This document shows, in pieces, positions 17,884-26,704 of a stretch of 64,000 nt of DNA. The translations under genes were made by a program, and so were the position numbers. The DNA is taken from the NCBI RefSeq assembly GCF_028882255.1, contig NZ_JARBUY010000004.1, forward strand, positions 570,328-634,327, given 5' to 3'. A model generated the notes under the pieces. It ran no database searches. It saw only the letters and a list, made by a program, of their open reading frames with translations, and had not been told where the DNA came from. Within the stretch, counting starts at the first letter, position 1; each line of letters starts with the position of its first letter. The DNA is from Maribacter polysaccharolyticus. Lineage in GTDB: Bacteria; Bacteroidota; Bacteroidia; Flavobacteriales; Flavobacteriaceae.

Positions 17884-18378
17884 CTATTCCTCATCCTTTC
17901 TTTCTTGATTATTGAAATCGGCCCCATAACGCTCCAAGAATTTCCGTTGCATACCTTCCATTCGCTTACGTATTTGGTCAATATCCATAAAATCATGGCC
18001 GAAATCACTATCGAAAAAATCATCATTGAAAAACTGTTTGGTGAACAGTGAATCCTCACCGAATATATCGGAAAATCCTTCATGGTCAAAGCCTGAGAAG
18101 TTGCGATAAAATCTTGAACGCATTGATTTCAATATGCTATCCCTGTCCATAGCGGCAAGCTCATTAAGATCTGTGCCCGATGACCATGAATAAATGGAAT
18201 CGTAGCGGATCAAGTTACCGTCCTCATCAAACTCCCTATTCACTTTCCAACTGCCTTTGGGCGCTTCGGTACTATGGGCCTTAGTTCCTTCTTGGGCATC
18301 CTCCTTAGCTTTCTTTTCTTGGCTATTGCAACTTAATGTCAAAAGTGCCGAAATAGCCAATGCAACATACTTCTTCAT
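17884..18378 (-). CDS. Putative lipoprotein of unknown function
   Basis: 164 residues with lipoprotein signal MKKYVALAISALLTLSC, followed by a charged, Lys/Glu-rich linker and an Asp/Phe-rich region (FFNDDFFDSDFGHDFMD). Predicted helical C-terminus (IDQIRKRMEGMQRKFLERYG). No known domain is recognised. It lies downstream of the Hsp20 gene on the same strand but behind a terminator-like hairpin, so co-regulation is uncertain. Confidence 0.75.
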   Translation of the reverse strand: MKKYVALAISALLTLSCNSQEKKAKEDAQEGTKAHSTEAPKGSWKVNREFDEDGNLIRYDSIYSWSSGTDLNELAAMDRDSILKSMRSRFYRNFSGFDHEGFSDIFGEDSLFTKQFFNDDFFDSDFGHDFMDIDQIRKRMEGMQRKFLERYGADFNNQERKDEE

Positions 18379-18450
18379 GATACTCTATTTTTAGTTGATA
18401 CTATTTTATAAAAGGGATGGTCATGATCCCTAGGTATACAATCGATGTAT

Positions 18451-18484
18451 AAACAGGGAGGTCGACGAATGCGACCTCCCGTTT
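18451..18484 (-). terminator. Terminator after the Hsp20 gene
   Basis: Nine-bp perfect stem GGGAGGTCG/CGACCTCCC with a 7-nt loop directly after the Hsp20 stop. The T tract on the minus strand is short (TGTTT), so termination may be partial. Confidence 0.65.
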
Positions 18485-18488
18485 GATC

Positions 18489-18965
18489 TTATGTAATGTT
18501 GATTTTACGGGGTGCCTGTCGTATCGCCTCTTCTTTTTTGGGAAGATGTATACTTAGGATACCCTCCAAATAGGAAGCTTTGATTTTTTCTTCCTGAATG
18601 GTTTCCGGTAATGAAAACGAACGTTTAAAAGCATCATATCCGAATTCCCTACGGGTGTAGTTTTCTTCCTCTTCCTTATTCGACTGTACCTCATTCGAAA
18701 TGGACAGCACGTTATTGTCCAAATCAATCCGGAAATCGGATTTTTTCATTCCCGGTACGGCCATGTCCACAAAATAAGCGTCCTTGGTTTCCCGAATATT
18801 GACTTTCGGAAGCGTTATACCGGTGTTGAAATTTGGAGTGAAGATGGAAGGTAAATCCCGGTTGAACATTTCATCGATCCAAGCGGACCAAGTTGGGAAA
18901 GTCAGGCCATTGGTTTTTGTTTTTTCTGCCAAACTTCCGTTTCCTGTTGTTACCAAATTACTCAT
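18489..18965 (-). CDS. Small heat shock protein, Hsp20 family
   Basis: 158 residues. A variable N-terminal arm with a WSAWIDEMFNRDLPS stretch precedes the alpha-crystallin domain (about 48-145). The domain ends in the G-L strand typical of ACD proteins (GILSIHLPKKEE), followed by a short tail. It is an ATP-independent holdase in the cytoplasm. The upstream region contains a 13-bp palindrome and an overlapping second inverted repeat that may be a heat or stress operator. Confidence 0.95.
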   Translation of the reverse strand: MSNLVTTGNGSLAEKTKTNGLTFPTWSAWIDEMFNRDLPSIFTPNFNTGITLPKVNIRETKDAYFVDMAVPGMKKSDFRIDLDNNVLSISNEVQSNKEEEENYTRREFGYDAFKRSFSLPETIQEEKIKASYLEGILSIHLPKKEEAIRQAPRKINIT

Positions 18966-19117
18966 AACGACAAAAATTTTAAGTTAGACAATCATTTAAA
19001 TATCAACCGAATAGCAGCAAATAAAGTGCCGAAATCGAAAGGAAGGCCGTAATGAAAAAAGTTTTAAAACTATTTAAGAAAGTCAATCCCCAATTATTAA
19101 ATAAATTTTAAAAAAAA

Positions 19118-19143
19118 TGTCATTATGACATTCGAAAGTGTCA
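19118..19143. promoter_or_regulatory. Overlapping palindromes upstream of Hsp20
   Basis: TGTCATTATGACA is a perfect 13-bp palindrome (19118-19130). Its right half also forms TGACA-N8-TGTCA with the next segment (19126-19143). It lies about 155 bp before the Hsp20 start in a 290-bp non-coding gap. It resembles no CIRCE or HAIR element that I know; operator function is an inference. Confidence 0.4.
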
Positions 19144-19211
19144 CTTTTTCAACCTTACCCCATATAAATCCGTATATGATATGCCAATTTGTATGACCGA
19201 TTAGGAGGTAC

Positions 19212-19240
19212 AAAAAAGCCCCGATAAAATCGAGGCTTTA
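19212..19240 (-). terminator. Intrinsic terminator after the cupredoxin-domain gene
   Basis: Imperfect stem AAGCCTCGAT/ATCGGGGCTT on the minus strand followed by TTTT, 17 bp after the stop codon. Confidence 0.85.
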
Positions 19241-19256
19241 AATGTTTAGTGGGCAA

Positions 19257-19646
19257 CTACTGTACTACTAGGGTATTGTCGGTTGCCGTTGGGTTCAAAG
19301 GGCAGAAATAGACATACTCCCCTTTGGTCAATTCAGTAGGATGAGACCTTTGGGTCATCCCAGTCGCCACCGCTTCTGTAACGTATGCCGTTTGAATATG
19401 GTTTTCAGGCTTGCTAATGTCTTTACCCTTTTCGACCAATACAAAACCAACATCATGGCCCACACCTTTATTTACAATTTCAAAAAAGTATGTTCCCTCG
19501 GAAACGGCAATCTTTTTTTGGGTGAATTCCCCTGGGGTTTGCTCTAAGCTGATTGTCTTAGGTGTCTTCCCTTGCATTTTATCTTGGGCGTTTGCCGAAA
19601 ACACTGCCCCAACTACCCATACCAATACTATAATTACTTTTTTCAT
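19257..19646 (-). CDS. Secreted cupredoxin-like protein
   Basis: 129 residues with a cleavable signal peptide (1-20, ending SANAQ). The rest is a beta-sandwich with the plastocyanin-like pattern: VNKGVGHDVGF carries a His near residue 64 and YVYFCPLNPTA supplies a Cys near residue 114. The classic downstream His-x-x-x-Met of blue copper proteins is not evident (CPLNPTATDN), so copper binding is uncertain. It lies 26 bp downstream of the AhpD-like gene on the same strand and is probably in one operon with it. Confidence 0.75.
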   Translation of the reverse strand: MKKVIIVLVWVVGAVFSANAQDKMQGKTPKTISLEQTPGEFTQKKIAVSEGTYFFEIVNKGVGHDVGFVLVEKGKDISKPENHIQTAYVTEAVATGMTQRSHPTELTKGEYVYFCPLNPTATDNTLVVQ

Positions 19647-19672
19647 GACTTAAAATTTTATGTTTGAATATC

Positions 19673-20221
19673 TTATTCCACTACTGCTTCCAAAACCGGT
19701 GCAACAGGAAAGTCGATGGGTACATCCGTAGTTTTATGTAAATAGTTCGAAATTGTTTTGTCCCCGACCAAAACGATGGTGTCTACCAAATTTTCTTTGC
19801 TCCATCCGGCATTGAAGAATTCCTCAATAACCCCTTGATCGGTAGCACCACGATGCTCCGTAATGTTTTTGGCCAAGGCTGCCAAAGCGTTTAATTTTGT
19901 ATCGAAACTGGACTTTCCTGAACGTAATTCCAAAATTTGATCGTCGTTAAAGCCGTTCATTTTTCCTATTGCGGTATGGGCCGCTAAACAATAAGCACAG
20001 TTATTGACCTGGCTCACGGCCAAATTCACCACTTCCTTCTCTTTAGCGCTTAAGGATGTTTTAACATTGGACAATGCCAAATAATTACCGAGTGCATTTT
20101 CAGAATACGCATAGGTCGCATACAAATTAGGAACAAAACCAACTGCTTTCTCCAGATTATCGAAAATTGCTTGGTTGGCCGCACTTACTTCTTCTCTTTT
20201 AGGTACATTAAAATTACTCAT
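19673..20221 (-). CDS. AhpD-like / carboxymuconolactone decarboxylase family protein
   Basis: 182 residues, all helical. The peroxidatic CxxC with nearby His reads NNCAYCLAAHTAIGK at about residues 76-90. This family acts as a peroxidase or alkylhydroperoxide reductase partner. The C-terminal STLH-like part (TISNYLHKTTDVPID) matches the uncharacterised peroxidase-related (YciW/PA-like) subgroup. It lies between a cupredoxin gene and a 51-codon Cys/His-rich gene, with an AraC regulator upstream. Confidence 0.9.
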   Translation of the reverse strand: MSNFNVPKREEVSAANQAIFDNLEKAVGFVPNLYATYAYSENALGNYLALSNVKTSLSAKEKEVVNLAVSQVNNCAYCLAAHTAIGKMNGFNDDQILELRSGKSSFDTKLNALAALAKNITEHRGATDQGVIEEFFNAGWSKENLVDTIVLVGDKTISNYLHKTTDVPIDFPVAPVLEAVVE

Positions 20222-20272
20222 GTCTGTTTTTTTGTTTAATGGGAATCATGGATTCCCGGTTTGTTGTAGGTT

Positions 20273-20428
20273 TTAAATGGATACAAAAGGTTCTTCCGCA
20301 TCACAATAGAAATCGTGGTGGAGTTTTTGTTCACAATGATTTTCCAGATTAAGCGATTGGGGTTTCGACCTCTTGGTCTTACCAAAGATCTCGATAAGGT
20401 TGAAAATTGATGTGGTATTTACTTTCAT
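20273..20428 (-). CDS. Small Cys/His-containing protein, 51 residues
   Basis: Frame starting at ATG (20426-20428) and ending at 20273. The middle carries NHCEQKLHHDFYCDAEE, with two Cys and three His, suggestive of metal binding but not diagnostic. It fills the gap between the AhpD-like gene (51 bp downstream) and the AraC regulator (91 bp upstream), same strand. Placement and composition make it a plausible gene. No homologue is recognised. Confidence 0.45.
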   Translation of the reverse strand: MKVNTTSIFNLIEIFGKTKRSKPQSLNLENHCEQKLHHDFYCDAEEPFVSI

Positions 20429-20519
20429 CTTGCTTTGTTTTATTATTACAGTGCAAAGATGGGGTAGAGAAACACCTTTTTGTTATTACGTATTTCCCGA
20501 CTGCTTGTAAAAATTTCCC

Positions 20520-21395
20520 TTAGTGAAGTATATTGTGGGTTTCTCGGTATTCGGTAGGGGATAAAGAGGTTACCTTCTTAAAAAAACGGCTAAAATGTGC
20601 GGGATCATTAAAACCCAACTCATAGGCTATTTCCTGATTTTGCTTATCCGTATAATTGATTAATCGCTTTGCCTCCAAAGCGACACGGTCCAAAATAATT
20701 TGCTGGGGCGATTTTTGGTTATAAATGGAAAAAAGGTTGGATAGGGTTTTTGGACTCTTAAAAAGTAATTCGGCATATTCACTTACTTTTCTTTTTGATC
20801 GGTAATGCTCATCGACCAATACATTGAACTTGCGTATTACGTCTATTTGGTCATTATCCAGTTTTTTAATGATCAACTGTTCTTTGGCCAATCTTGTAGC
20901 CATTATGATCAATCTTTTCAATAGCATTTGAAGCATATCCCCCTGGATTTTATCCGAGGTGGAAAACTCGTCTTGGAAAATTTCATAGAGTGTATTGAAC
21001 TTACGCTCCTGATCTTTAGGTATGGTTATAATCGGTAAGTCCTGTGTCCCAAAAAACAATATACCGTTACAAGAAACCTCAGCGTCGTGATCGGCTATAC
21101 AATAAAACTCCCTATTGAATAAAAAAGCAGTTAATGGCAATGTTGTGTTCTCAAAGGAAATATGTTGTAGATAGGTCGTTGTAGTTAATTGGTTAGGCCC
21201 TAAAACAACGGGGAAACCATCAATCAGGATTTCTATATTTTCGGAATTCCTATTCCATAGGAAATTAATGGTCCCGGAGGTAATGGAAAAACTTCGTCCA
21301 TCTTTCTTAATATCATCGGATAACCCAAAAATAGACCCTAATTTACCGTCGTAAAATTCAAATTTCATTCGTTGTTCCCCATTTGTCCAAAACAT
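20520..21395 (-). CDS. AraC family transcriptional regulator
   Basis: 291 residues. The N-terminal sensor part (1-180) is a cupin-like beta-rich region. The C-terminal AraC domain has two helix-turn-helix units, ending in the signature region NQEIAYELGFNDPAHFSRFFKKVTSL-like (about 255-280; the part after FNDPAHFSRFFKK is the conserved second HTH). An alternative start is Met10 (21368). It probably regulates the adjacent peroxidase-cupredoxin genes. No ligand can be inferred. Confidence 0.93.
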   Translation of the reverse strand: MFWTNGEQRMKFEFYDGKLGSIFGLSDDIKKDGRSFSITSGTINFLWNRNSENIEILIDGFPVVLGPNQLTTTTYLQHISFENTTLPLTAFLFNREFYCIADHDAEVSCNGILFFGTQDLPIITIPKDQERKFNTLYEIFQDEFSTSDKIQGDMLQMLLKRLIIMATRLAKEQLIIKKLDNDQIDVIRKFNVLVDEHYRSKRKVSEYAELLFKSPKTLSNLFSIYNQKSPQQIILDRVALEAKRLINYTDKQNQEIAYELGFNDPAHFSRFFKKVTSLSPTEYRETHNILH

Positions 21396-21438
21396 TAGTC
21401 TTCCCCGATGTATAAAACTTACCTGACCCTTTTAAAAC

Positions 21439-21468
21439 AAAAAGCCCAAACACAACTGTGTTTGGGCC
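21439..21468 (-). terminator. Intrinsic terminator after pyk
   Basis: Perfect stem GCCCAAACACA/TGTGTTTGGGC with a 2-4 nt loop. On the minus strand it is followed by TTTTTG, 23 bp after the pyk stop. Confidence 0.92.
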
Positions 21469-21490
21469 AAATTTATGAGGTAAGGTGTAT

Positions 21491-22933
21491 TTAAAAATTA
21501 CACGTCTTGATCTCGGTTACCCTTAAGGTATTCACCATACCTTTATCTTTTATGGGCATAGCTGCCAAACTGATGAGCATATCCCCTTCTTCCAAAAAGC
21601 CTTTTTTACAGGCGATTGAATTGACATCCTCTATCGTCTCATCGGTAGAAACATATTTGTCATAGTAAAAGGCCTTTACACCCCAAAGTAGGTTCAACTG
21701 CGTCAAAATCCTTTTATTGGAGGTGAAAACCAAAATATGGGCGCTTGGCCTCCAGGCTGAAATCTGAAAAGCGGTATACCCACTATTGGTCAAAGTGGAA
21801 ATGGCTTTTGCCTTTATTTCATTCGCCATGATCGCAGCATGGTAACATACGGATTTGGTGATGTATCTATTGGTCCTGATATGAGGTGGTTCTTGTGGAA
21901 CGACGATCAGTTCCGAATTCTCAACACTTGATAAGATACTCGCCATTTTTTGGATGACCTCAACAGGGTAATTACCTACAGAGGTCTCCCCGGATAGCAT
22001 TACCGCATCTGCCCCATCCATTACCGAATTCGCCACATCATTTACCTCTGCCCTTGTAGGGGTAAGGCTTGTGATCATGGTTTCCATCATCTGGGTAGCG
22101 ATAATAACGGGAATCCTGGCTTTTTTAGCCCTTAATACCAGTTTTTTCTGGATCAATGGCACCTCATGGGCAGGAACTTCCACACCCAGATCACCACGGG
22201 CAACCATTAAACCGTCGCAATAGGATACGATTTTATCGATATTCTCGACAGCCTCCGGTTTTTCGATCTTGGCAATGATCGGAATCTTATTCTCTGAATG
22301 TTCCTTGATGATATTCTGTAGATCAACGATATCCTGACTATGTCTAACGAAGGACAATGCAATCCAATCCACGTTCAAGGAAATGGCGAAAATAGCATCT
22401 TTGACATCCTTTTCGGTAAGAGCGGGCAAGGAGATATTCGTATTCGGTAGGTTGACCCCTTTTTTGGATTTTAAGGGCCCTCCTTGAATAACCTTGGCCT
22501 TTACCTTATCTTTCTTATTGGTCGAAACGACTTCGAACATCAATTTACCATCGTCCAATAAAATACGTTCCCCTGGATTCACGTCTTTTGGAAAAGCCGC
22601 ATAGTTCATATATACCTTCTCCGAATCCCCTTCAAAAGGTTTTCCGGTCACAAAGGTAATCTCATCTCCAGGTGCCACCACGACTTCCTCGGCCATAACG
22701 CCGACCCTTAGCTTGGGGCCTTGTAAATCGCCTAGGATGGCGATATTGGTTTCCATTTCGGCATTGACCTCACGAATCATGGCCACACGCTCCTTAACAT
22801 CCTCATAGTCGGCATGTGAAAAATTAATTCGAAAGACATCAACCCCGGCCTTTATCATATCCATAATCACTTCCTTCTTACTGGTAGCAGGACCTAAGGT
22901 TGCGACTATTTTCGTCTTTTTTATTTTTGACAT
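21491..22933 (-). CDS. pyk: Pyruvate kinase
   Basis: 480 residues from the ATG at 22933; a TTG just before it overlaps the preceding gene region and is less likely. It converts PEP + ADP to pyruvate + ATP. The TIM barrel shows IAKIEKPEAVENID (catalytic Lys), GDLGVEVP (metal site) and AVMLSGETSVGNYPVE. The B domain lies at about 75-165 and the allosteric C domain follows. It lies 3 bp after the IPExxxVDY gene, an arrangement common in Flavobacteriia. Confidence 0.98.
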   Translation of the reverse strand: MSKIKKTKIVATLGPATSKKEVIMDMIKAGVDVFRINFSHADYEDVKERVAMIREVNAEMETNIAILGDLQGPKLRVGVMAEEVVVAPGDEITFVTGKPFEGDSEKVYMNYAAFPKDVNPGERILLDDGKLMFEVVSTNKKDKVKAKVIQGGPLKSKKGVNLPNTNISLPALTEKDVKDAIFAISLNVDWIALSFVRHSQDIVDLQNIIKEHSENKIPIIAKIEKPEAVENIDKIVSYCDGLMVARGDLGVEVPAHEVPLIQKKLVLRAKKARIPVIIATQMMETMITSLTPTRAEVNDVANSVMDGADAVMLSGETSVGNYPVEVIQKMASILSSVENSELIVVPQEPPHIRTNRYITKSVCYHAAIMANEIKAKAISTLTNSGYTAFQISAWRPSAHILVFTSNKRILTQLNLLWGVKAFYYDKYVSTDETIEDVNSIACKKGFLEEGDMLISLAAMPIKDKGMVNTLRVTEIKTCNF

Positions 22934-22936
22934 CAA

Positions 22937-23401
22937 TTAAAAAATTAAATTATTTTTTGATTTCAACATAGCTGCATCCAAACTATATGCAGTTATTATT
23001 TTAGGTATGGTCAATATCTTTTTTACCAGTTCCGATGTCTCCAAATCATCGTCATGTTCAATTTTAATAAAATAATCGACCTCCTTTTGCTCTGGTACCA
23101 AATGGTGTTTCGCGAACGATGGCTCATCCTGAAAAAGTCCATCCCGAACCAAAAGCTCTTTTTTCGTACTCTTATTGGCAAGCACCACCCAATACCTATC
23201 GTGTTGGTCGTCTTGCCATTCAAAAAACGGAAATGACATATGCTCCGACAATTCCAAATCTTTCGGTGCCCTAACGAATGATGACTTAAGCACATTGTTC
23301 AAGGCATATACGACCGAATAATCATTCATGGTACTATGCAATGCGATCAGGGCGAAGTTTTCTTCGTATAAATCACCACTAATTTTATACACTGCCGTCA
23401 T
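22937..23401 (-). CDS. IPExxxVDY family protein
   Basis: 154 residues from Met at 23401. An upstream in-frame ATG at 23419 is rejected because it lies inside the -7 box at 23417-23424. The family-defining segment is present as VPEQKEVDYF (about residue 112), followed by an acidic stretch HDDDLETSE. It is a short Bacteroidota-specific protein usually located beside pyk and rnc, as here. Function unknown. Confidence 0.85.
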   Translation of the reverse strand: MTAVYKISGDLYEENFALIALHSTMNDYSVVYALNNVLKSSFVRAPKDLELSEHMSFPFFEWQDDQHDRYWVVLANKSTKKELLVRDGLFQDEPSFAKHHLVPEQKEVDYFIKIEHDDDLETSELVKKILTIPKIITAYSLDAAMLKSKNNLIF

Positions 23402-23416
23402 TTGCGTACAAAAGCG

Positions 23417-23424
23417 CAAATATA
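23417..23424 (-). promoter_or_regulatory. -7 box TATATTTG (minus strand) of the IPExxxVDY-pyk operon
   Basis: Perfect TAnnTTTG element 16 bp before the ATG at 23401. It decides that start, since the upstream ATG overlaps the box. It probably drives both the IPExxxVDY gene and pyk. Confidence 0.65.
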
Positions 23425-23515
23425 TGATTAATAAAATATATTGCCTAAGGCACTATAGACTAAAGCAATTTTTATTTCAATAATAACGCTAACTTTCCAA
23501 TTTTATGGCATCGGT

Positions 23516-24247
23516 TTAACCTATACGATCCTGTAGCGCGAAAAATGCGCGTTTAGAGGCCCGTTCCTCGGCTTTCTTTTTCGATGTTCCCCGGGCTTTG
23601 GCCACCACTTTGTTTCCAATAATGAGTTTTACGGCAAAATGTTTCAACTCATCGTTACCGGTATCTTCATAAATGTTGAAATTGAATGTTTTTTTCTGTT
23701 TTTGGCACCATTCAATGATCAAACTCTTATAGCTGATAACCTTACCTTCCAACTGTTCAATATCCACATAAGGTACGATAACCCTAGCGTGAATGAATTT
23801 CTCACAATATTTGTACCCCCGATCCAAGTAGATGGCCCCAACCAATGCTTCGAACACATTGCCATGTATATTATCCCCAAAATGGGTTTTAGGAATCCTG
23901 CTTTCCACAAATTTTATCAGGTTCAGGTCTTTTCCCAATTCATTCAAATGGTCCCTACTTACGATTTTGGACCTCATTTTGGTCAAATAACCTTCGTCCC
24001 CTTCAGGCACTTGATCATAAAGGTGTTTGGAAATTATGGTCCCCAACATTGAATCGCCCAAAAATTCAAGTCGCTCATAATTCATGGGATTCCCCTTTTT
24101 GTCTTTTCGATTTACCGATCGATGCAAAAAGGCTTTCTTATAAATTTCCAGTTTTTTGGGCTTAAAACCCAAAATATCGGTGATTCCCAAAAAAAAATCC
24201 CCATCCTGTTTGGAATGGGAATTGAATATATTGGATGGGAAATTCAT
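23516..24247 (-). CDS. rnc: Ribonuclease III
   Basis: 243 residues. It cleaves double-stranded RNA for rRNA maturation. The signature NYERLEFLGDSML (about 61-73) holds the catalytic acidic residues, with the second acidic site in GNVFEALVGAIYLD. A double-stranded RNA-binding domain occupies about 165-240. Gene order acpP-fabF-rnc is conserved in Bacteroidota and is complete here (minus strand). Confidence 0.97.
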   Translation of the reverse strand: MNFPSNIFNSHSKQDGDFFLGITDILGFKPKKLEIYKKAFLHRSVNRKDKKGNPMNYERLEFLGDSMLGTIISKHLYDQVPEGDEGYLTKMRSKIVSRDHLNELGKDLNLIKFVESRIPKTHFGDNIHGNVFEALVGAIYLDRGYKYCEKFIHARVIVPYVDIEQLEGKVISYKSLIIEWCQKQKKTFNFNIYEDTGNDELKHFAVKLIIGNKVVAKARGTSKKKAEERASKRAFFALQDRIG

Positions 24248-24254
24248 GACTCGA

Positions 24255-25505
24255 TTAACTGATTTTCTTAAAAACTACACATGCATTATGGCCACCAAAT
24301 CCGAAGGTATTGCTCATGGCAACATTCACTTCCCTTTTTTGTGCCTTATTTAAGGTAAGGTTCAGTTTTGGGTCAATTTTTTCATCCACGGTCGTGTGGT
24401 TTATGGTCGGGGGGATCATACCGTATTTAATGGACAATATGGAAGCTATGGCTTCGATCGCCCCGGCAGCACCCAACAAATGTCCGGTCATGGATTTTGT
24501 TGAATTGATGTTTATTTCAGGTGCATGTGCTCCAAAAACCTCCGATATGGCCTTTAATTCAGCAACATCCCCTAAAGGTGTGGAAGTACCATGGGTATTG
24601 ATCGCATCGATATCCTCCGGTTTTAATCCCGCATCCCTTAAACAATTCTTCATTACCTGTACCACTCCTATCCCATCAGGATGTGGGGCGGTCATATGGT
24701 AAGCATCACTCGACATTCCCCCACCAAGGAGTTCCGCATATATTTTGGCACCTCTCGCCTTGGCGTGTTCATATTCCTCCAAGACAAGTGCCCCTGCTCC
24801 TTCACCCAATACAAAACCATCCCTGGTAGCATCAAAGGGTCTCGAAGCTGTTTCAGGACTATCATTTCTTGTCGAAAGGGCATGCATGGCATTGAATCCT
24901 CCCATACCCGCAATGGTCACGGCTGCTTCGCTACCACCGGTAACAATAACATCGCAATGTCCCAAACGAATATAGTTAAGTGCATCGATCATGGCATTTG
25001 CAGATGAGGCACAAGCGGAAACCGTTGTATAGTTCGGCCCCATAAAACCATGTTTGATCGAAATATTGCCCGGGGCGATATCTGCGATCATTTTAGGTAT
25101 AAAGAATGGATTGAACCTTGGAGTGCCATCGCCATTGGCATAATTGATCACTTCGTTTTGGAAAGTTTCCAATCCGCCGATACCTGCTCCCCAAATTACA
25201 CCTACCCGGAATTTATCGACCACATCCAAATCCAATTTGGAATCAAGTATGGCCTCATCGGACGAAACCAGGGCATATTGTGCAAATCGGTCCAGTTTAC
25301 GCGCTTCCTTACGATCGAAATGATCTTCGGCCTTGAAGTTTTTAAGTTCGCAGGCAAACTTGGTTTTGAACTTTTCAGCATCATAATAGGTAACGGGGGC
25401 AGAACCACTTTTACCGTTCACCAATCCTTCCCAGTATTCCTCAATATTATTACCAATAGGTGTCAAAGCACCCAATCCTGTAACTACAACTCGCTTTAAC
25501 TGCAT
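24255..25505 (-). CDS. fabF: Beta-ketoacyl-ACP synthase II
   Basis: 416 residues. Elongating condensing enzyme of fatty-acid synthesis. The catalytic triad is visible: Cys165 in VSACASSANAM, His in NTHGTSTPLGD (about 306) and His in STKSMTGHLLGAAG (about 342). The start ATG is 103 bp downstream of acpP and the stop is 7 bp before rnc, consistent with one operon. Confidence 0.98.
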   Translation of the reverse strand: MQLKRVVVTGLGALTPIGNNIEEYWEGLVNGKSGSAPVTYYDAEKFKTKFACELKNFKAEDHFDRKEARKLDRFAQYALVSSDEAILDSKLDLDVVDKFRVGVIWGAGIGGLETFQNEVINYANGDGTPRFNPFFIPKMIADIAPGNISIKHGFMGPNYTTVSACASSANAMIDALNYIRLGHCDVIVTGGSEAAVTIAGMGGFNAMHALSTRNDSPETASRPFDATRDGFVLGEGAGALVLEEYEHAKARGAKIYAELLGGGMSSDAYHMTAPHPDGIGVVQVMKNCLRDAGLKPEDIDAINTHGTSTPLGDVAELKAISEVFGAHAPEININSTKSMTGHLLGAAGAIEAIASILSIKYGMIPPTINHTTVDEKIDPKLNLTLNKAQKREVNVAMSNTFGFGGHNACVVFKKIS

Positions 25506-25608
25506 TGAACTAACTTTATTTTATTTAAGCCAAGTGAAAATAAATAAAAATATCCATGCGACATGTTTACCGCATGGATAATTATTAACTATTCAAGAAA
25601 TCATATGA

Positions 25609-25842
25609 TTACTTAGCTTCTTCTATATAGCTTATGGCTTGACCAACTGTTGCGATATTTTCAGCTTGATCATCAGGGATTTGAATATCGAATTCTTTTT
25701 CGAACTCCATAATCAACTCAACCGTATCCAGTGAATCCGCCCCTAAGTCGTTGGTAAAGCTAGCTTCTGATACTACCTCGTTTTCATCAACTCCTAACTT
25801 ATCAACTATGATAGCCTTAACTCTTGATGCAATGTCTGACAT
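25609..25842 (-). CDS. acpP: Acyl carrier protein
   Basis: 77 residues, acidic. The phosphopantetheine attachment Ser37 lies in [10 protein letters not shown]. It is the first gene of the acpP-fabF-rnc operon. It carries the growing acyl chain in the cytoplasm. Confidence 0.98.
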   Translation of the reverse strand: MSDIASRVKAIIVDKLGVDENEVVSEASFTNDLGADSLDTVELIMEFEKEFDIQIPDDQAENIATVGQAISYIEEAK

Positions 25843-25874
25843 AATAATTTTGGTTTTTAAAATTTAAATTTTGG

Positions 25875-25882
25875 CAAAAATA
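25875..25882 (-). promoter_or_regulatory. -7 box TATTTTTG (minus strand) of acpP
   Basis: TAnnTTTG on the minus strand, 32 bp before the acpP ATG. No clear TTG at -33 was seen. Confidence 0.55.
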
Positions 25883-26128
25883 AAAAACTTTGGTGTTAAT
25901 AATGCCATTTGTGGTTAAAATGTCCAGTAATTTAAGAAATTTAAGCTCAAGTGTATTATTTTAGCCCAAATAATTTTCATCGGTAACGTAATGGGAAAAG
26001 ATTGCAAAGGTTAAAATCAGCACCCCTTTATAGTATATAAAGTGTTCTTGCTCAAATTTTTAACCCAAATTCTCTTCCTCTTTCCTTACAAGAAGAACAA
26101 ACCATATTTTTTTTAAAATCCCACTCTT
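25883..26128. other. Divergent intergenic region between acpP and purN
   Basis: About 245 bp of AT-rich sequence without a frame or repeat that I would call. It must hold the promoter of purN, but no TAnnTTTG box is convincing on the plus strand. Confidence 0.5.
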
Positions 26129-26704
26129 TTGAAAACCAAACAAATCATCCTGTTCGCCTCTGGTTCTGGCTCCAATGTTGAAAATATTATCCATTATTTC
26201 CAGGATAACCCAAACATCAACGTTTCCATGGTCTTGACCAACAAAAGCGACGCCAAAGTCCTGGAACGTTGCAAAAGACTGAGTGTTAGTGCTTTATATT
26301 TCAACAAAACCGCTTTTAAGGATACCGATTGCGTTTTGGACATCCTTAAAGGATCCCATCCCGATCTTATTGTATTGGCCGGTTTTTTATGGAAAGTCCC
26401 AGACCACATCATAAAAGCCTTCCCAAATAAAATCATAAACATACACCCGGCCCTATTGCCGAAATATGGTGGTAAAGGCATGTACGGGGACCATGTACAT
26501 AAGGCCGTAAAAGAGAACGGGGATGATGAATCGGGCATTACCATACACTATGTGAACGAACATTATGATGAAGGCGCCATCATACATCAAGAACGTACAA
26601 AAATAAGTCCCGAAGACCGGGTTGAGGATATTGCCGCGAAGGTACATGCCTTGGAGTATGAGTTTTTCCCAAAAATCATTGAACAATTGTTATTGGCCCA
26701 ATAA
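26129..26704 (+). CDS. purN: Phosphoribosylglycinamide formyltransferase
   Basis: 191 residues starting with TTG. It transfers a formyl group to GAR in purine synthesis. Key features: the N-terminal GSGSNVENI phosphate-binding loop (about 11-19) and NIHPALLPKYGGKGMYG (about 107-123) with the catalytic Asn-His pair. DDESGITIHYVNEHYDEG supplies the conserved Asp. The stop overlaps the start of the RNase H gene (TAATG). Confidence 0.96.
   Translation: MKTKQIILFASGSGSNVENIIHYFQDNPNINVSMVLTNKSDAKVLERCKRLSVSALYFNKTAFKDTDCVLDILKGSHPDLIVLAGFLWKVPDHIIKAFPNKIINIHPALLPKYGGKGMYGDHVHKAVKENGDDESGITIHYVNEHYDEGAIIHQERTKISPEDRVEDIAAKVHALEYEFFPKIIEQLLLAQ

Noticed and set aside
23401-23419. Upstream ATG at 23419 as start of the IPExxxVDY gene
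   Set aside because: It overlaps a perfect -7 box; the ATG at 23401 has suitable distance to it.
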